Shown: positions 44,911-46,873 of the stretch, in pieces
Layout: every line of letters starts with the position of its first letter
How positions within the stretch are numbered: the first letter of the stretch is position 1
Assembly (NCBI RefSeq): GCF_900163635.1
Contig: NZ_FUID01000068.1
Coordinates: 1-46,873 of the forward strand
Direction of reading: 5' to 3'
DNA from: Leucobacter sp. 7(1)
GTDB taxonomy: Bacteria > Actinomycetota > Actinomycetes > Actinomycetales > Microbacteriaceae
DNA: 46,873 nucleotides
The notes under the pieces: model-generated
Told to the model about the DNA's origin: nothing
Databases searched by the model: none
Seen by the model: only the letters and a program-made list of their open reading frames with translations
Position numbers and translations under genes: made by a program

Positions 44911-46125
44911 TTGGCGAAGATCAAGGTTGCAGGCACTGTCGTCGAACTCGACGGCGACGAGATGACTCGCATCATCTGGCAGTTCATCAAGGATCGGCTG
45001 ATCCATCCGTACCTCGACGTCACCCTCGAGTACTACGACCTCGGCATTCAGCACCGAGACGAGACCGACGACCAGGTCACGATCGACGCAGCGAACGCCA
45101 TTAAGAAGCACGGCGTGGGCGTCAAGTGCGCCACGATTACGCCCGACGAGGCGCGCGTCGAAGAGTTCGGCCTGAAGAAGATGTGGCGCAGCCCGAACGG
45201 CACGATCCGCAACATCCTCGGCGGCGTTGTGTTCCGTGAGCCCATCATCATCTCGAACATCCCCCGTCTGGTGCCCGGCTGGAACAAGCCGATCATCATC
45301 GGCCGCCACGCACACGGCGACCAGTACAAGGCAACTGACTTCAAGGCCGGCCCCGGCAAGGTCACCATGACCTTCGAGCCGGCTGATGGCTCCGAGCCCC
45401 AGCAGTTCGAGATCGTCACGCTCCCCGAGGGCGGCGGCGTTATCCAGGGCCAGTACAACTTCAACGACTCGATCCGCGACTTCGCCCGTGCGTCGTTCAA
45501 GTACGGACTGTCGCGCGAGTACCCCGTGTACCTCTCCACCAAGAACACGATCCTGAAGGCTTACGACGGCCAGTTCAAGGACATCTTCCAGGAGGTCTTC
45601 GACGCGGAGTTCAAGGATCTCTTCGATGCGAAGGGGCTCACCTACGAGCACCGCCTCATTGACGACATGGTCGCCTCGGCCATGAAGTGGGAGGGCGGCT
45701 ACGTCTGGGCGTGCAAGAACTACGACGGCGACGTGCAGTCGGACACCGTGGCTCAGGGCTTCGGCTCGCTCGGTCTCATGACCTCCGTGCTGATGACGCC
45801 GGACGGGCAGACCGTTGAGGCAGAGGCTGCTCACGGCACCGTGACCCGTCACTACCGTCAGCACCAGCAGGGCAAGCCCACCTCCACGAACCCGATCGCC
45901 TCGATCTTCGCCTGGACGCGTGGCCTCGCGCACCGCGGCAAGCTCGACAACAACGCGGCGCTCATCGAGTTCTCCCAGACGCTCGAGGACGTCGTCATCA
46001 AGACCGTTGAATCGGGCAAGATGACCAAGGACCTCGCACTGCTGGTTGGACCCGAGCAGGCGTTCCTCACGACCGAGGACTTCCTCGCCGCAATCGACGA
46101 GAACCTGCAGCAGCGACTCGCATAG
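44911..46125 (+). CDS. icd: NADP-dependent isocitrate dehydrogenase
   Basis: Homodimeric, eukaryote-like NADP isocitrate dehydrogenase of 404 residues, making 2-oxoglutarate and NADPH in the TCA cycle. Family landmarks are [58 protein letters not shown] and [23 protein letters not shown]. The TTG at 44911 is the start, with GGGAGAAG in good position. The stop lies inside the first copy of a 19-bp direct repeat. Confidence 0.97.
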   Translation: MAKIKVAGTVVELDGDEMTRIIWQFIKDRLIHPYLDVTLEYYDLGIQHRDETDDQVTIDAANAIKKHGVGVKCATITPDEARVEEFGLKKMWRSPNGTIRNILGGVVFREPIIISNIPRLVPGWNKPIIIGRHAHGDQYKATDFKAGPGKVTMTFEPADGSEPQQFEIVTLPEGGGVIQGQYNFNDSIRDFARASFKYGLSREYPVYLSTKNTILKAYDGQFKDIFQEVFDAEFKDLFDAKGLTYEHRLIDDMVASAMKWEGGYVWACKNYDGDVQSDTVAQGFGSLGLMTSVLMTPDGQTVEAEAAHGTVTRHYRQHQQGKPTSTNPIASIFAWTRGLAHRGKLDNNAALIEFSQTLEDVVIKTVESGKMTKDLALLVGPEQAFLTTEDFLAAIDENLQQRLA

Positions 46126-46135
46126 GGAAAACGCG
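46117..46135 (+). repeat. 19-bp direct repeat, copy 1 (icd end)
   Basis: CTCGCATAGGGAAAACGCG includes the icd stop codon. An identical copy begins 60 bp further on, at 46177. Confidence 0.85.
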
Positions 46136-46147
46136 TCAGCGTTTTCC
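46126..46147 (+). terminator. Hairpin just after the icd stop
   Basis: GGAAAACGC pairs with GCGTTTTCC around a GTCA loop (9-bp stem). It has no T tract and may be an RNA stabiliser or the first of two terminators. Confidence 0.5.
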
Positions 46148-46176
46148 GCGAGGAGCTGGTCGCGCCACTGCGCGAG

Positions 46177-46195
46177 CTCGCATAGGGAAAACGCG
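46177..46195 (+). repeat. 19-bp direct repeat, copy 2
   Basis: Identical to 46117-46135 but outside the gene. The 3' arm of the hairpin is missing in this copy, so the duplication is partial. Confidence 0.85.
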
Positions 46196-46214
46196 CAGCA
46201 CCTGCGGCAACACC

Positions 46215-46256
46215 GCGCCCCTCATCCTTACTCTTCGGAGTTCGGGTGAGGGGCGC
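46215..46256 (+). terminator. Rho-independent terminator of icd
   Basis: GCGCCCCTCATCC pairs with GGGTGAGGGGCGC (13 bp with one wobble, 16-nt loop), followed by TTTGTAT. Confidence 0.75.
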
Positions 46257-46304
46257 TTTGTATATGGAGGGTCCCGGGTTGGCCCGGGGCAGGGCCGCGG
46301 GGCC

Positions 46305-46328
46305 GTCGGGCTGTCGGGCTGTCGGGCC
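46305..46328 (+). repeat. Tandem repeat, 3 x GTCGGGCT-like octamer
   Basis: GTCGGGCT, GTCGGGCT and GTCGGGCC stand head to tail, flanked by further GCCGTC remnants. Confidence 0.8.
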
Positions 46329-46359
46329 GTCCCCCAACACGAGGGACTTTCTCCGAGCC

Positions 46360-46414
46360 GAGCCATTTTCCGGCGAATTGGGCTCGTGCTGGCGAAACTC
46401 ACTCGTGTTCGGTG
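46360..46414 (+). repeat. Diverged 55-nt intergenic repeat, copy 1
   Basis: Aligns without gaps with 46760-46814, 39 of 55 bases identical, sharing GAATTGG, CTCGTGC and TTCGGTG blocks. Confidence 0.6.
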
Positions 46415-46418
46415 AGTC

Positions 46419-46472
46419 GAGCTGGAGCTGGAGCTGGAGCTGGAGCTGGAGCTGGAGCTGGAGCTGGAGCTG
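46419..46472 (+). repeat. Tandem repeat, 9 x GAGCTG
   Basis: Nine perfect hexamers (54 nt). One frame would read Ser-Trp repeats, but there is no gene context. Confidence 0.95.
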
Positions 46473-46519
46473 GTGAGCGTGCGCGCGAGGGTGGGCTCAC
46501 TGTAAGTAGGTGGGCCAAT

Positions 46520-46559
46520 GCTCGGGAGCTCGGGAGCTCGGGAGCTCGGGAACTCGGGG
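46520..46559 (+). repeat. Tandem repeat, GCTCGGGA octamer
   Basis: Four perfect units (46520-46551) and one changed unit (ACTCGGGG). Confidence 0.9.
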
Positions 46560-46592
46560 ATTCGTGAGTCCGGGGGCCGGTGCGCCCGGTAG

Positions 46593-46624
46593 GCCGATGG
46601 GCCGATGGGCCGATGGGCCGATGG
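46593..46624 (+). repeat. Tandem repeat, 4 x GCCGATGG
   Basis: Four perfect octamers in a row, followed by a decayed GTCCGA. Confidence 0.9.
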
Positions 46625-46759
46625 GTCCGAGCCGGGTGATGCGGTGGGATGGGTTCCCGGGTGTGGGGTGCAGAGCCATTGGCGGATCAGCTCGACGGGT
46701 GCGCCGAGCTTTGGCCTGGCGCGCCTGGTGACTCGTAGATGAGTCGTTTTACCTAGCGC

Positions 46760-46814
46760 GAGCCGTTTGTGCGGGAATTGGACTCGTGCCAGCGAATTGT
46801 CCTCGGTTTCGGTG
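46760..46814 (+). repeat. Diverged 55-nt intergenic repeat, copy 2
   Basis: Partner of 46360-46414 at exactly 400 bp distance; all four tandem repeats but the first lie between the two copies. Confidence 0.6.
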
Positions 46815-46873
46815 CCCGGGGGCAGGGTGCCCGGTGCCCGGGGGTGGGGGCGCGCCCGGGATGTTGGGTGTGG

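Larger units (their letters stand above)
46257..46873. other. Gene-free region rich in short tandem repeats
   Basis: No credible gene in over 600 nt. The stretch holds four separate tandem repeats and a diverged 55-nt repeat pair, listed individually. The remaining sequence is G-rich and low in complexity. Open frames here mostly translate the repeats. Confidence 0.65.

Noticed and set aside
46246..46476. Open frame with Ser-Trp repeats
   Set aside because: It only translates the GAGCTG tandem repeat and has no ribosome site or conserved start.
46419..46624. CRISPR array
   Set aside because: Units of 6-8 bp stand directly head to tail without spacers, and there are no cas genes.

Overview
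This is a G+C-rich actinobacterial chromosome segment, most likely from Microbacteriaceae (a Leucobacter-like organism is my guess, not proven). The case rests on codon use, the System II cytochrome c genes with a linked histidine phosphatase, a HemQ-family protein, and LCP and CDP-glycerol-type wall polymer genes. Many starts sit 6-7 nt downstream of a TANNNT -10 box, which suggests leaderless mRNAs. I see no tRNA, rRNA, CRISPR, phage or transposase gene.

Layout. Positions 1-344 are a repeat-rich leader without a gene. Positions 354-4054 form an overlapping operon: histidine phosphatase, TlpA-like thioredoxin, ccdA, resB. The partner gene ccsB lies 12 kb away at 16273. Positions 4136-8081 are one-carbon metabolism: purU on the minus strand, a small membrane protein, then glyA-folD behind a ZTP riboswitch. 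Positions 8178-17771 hold envelope genes: PepSY lipoprotein, DedA, membrane glycerophosphodiesterase, TPM-domain protein followed by pspA, an MpaB/DUF2236 oxygenase, a small lipoprotein, ccsB and VanZ.

Positions 17722-35148 are a cell-wall glycopolymer locus, the most distinctive part. An LCP ligase (minus) is followed by four plus-strand genes: GT2 fused to a TagF-type polymerase, a TPR/TagF/GT4 triple fusion, a TagE/TarM-like glycosyltransferase and a hexapeptide acyltransferase. These meet a seven-gene minus-strand operon head-on: polyprenyl-phosphate sugar transferase, Alg14-Alg13 fusion, glycosyltransferase, ugd, TagG/TagH exporter and a C-terminally cut TagB-like protein. Together they predict a polymer with uronic-acid and glycerol-phosphate parts, started on a lipid carrier, exported by an ABC transporter, decorated by glycosyl and perhaps acyl groups, and attached to peptidoglycan by LCP. 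TagO, TagA and TagD are not in the window. The acyltransferase end is much lower in G+C, and the truncation next to it suggests a recombination junction.

Positions 35366-46125 are mixed: a coiled-coil membrane protein, a shortened HemQ-like protein, two large LuxR-type regulators (one with an altered P-loop), a CsoR copper-type repressor, an EamA transporter with a GNAT acetyltransferase, nagB and icd. Positions 46126-46873 have no gene but carry terminators, a partial duplication of the icd end, four short tandem repeats and a diverged 55-nt repeat pair exactly 400 bp apart.
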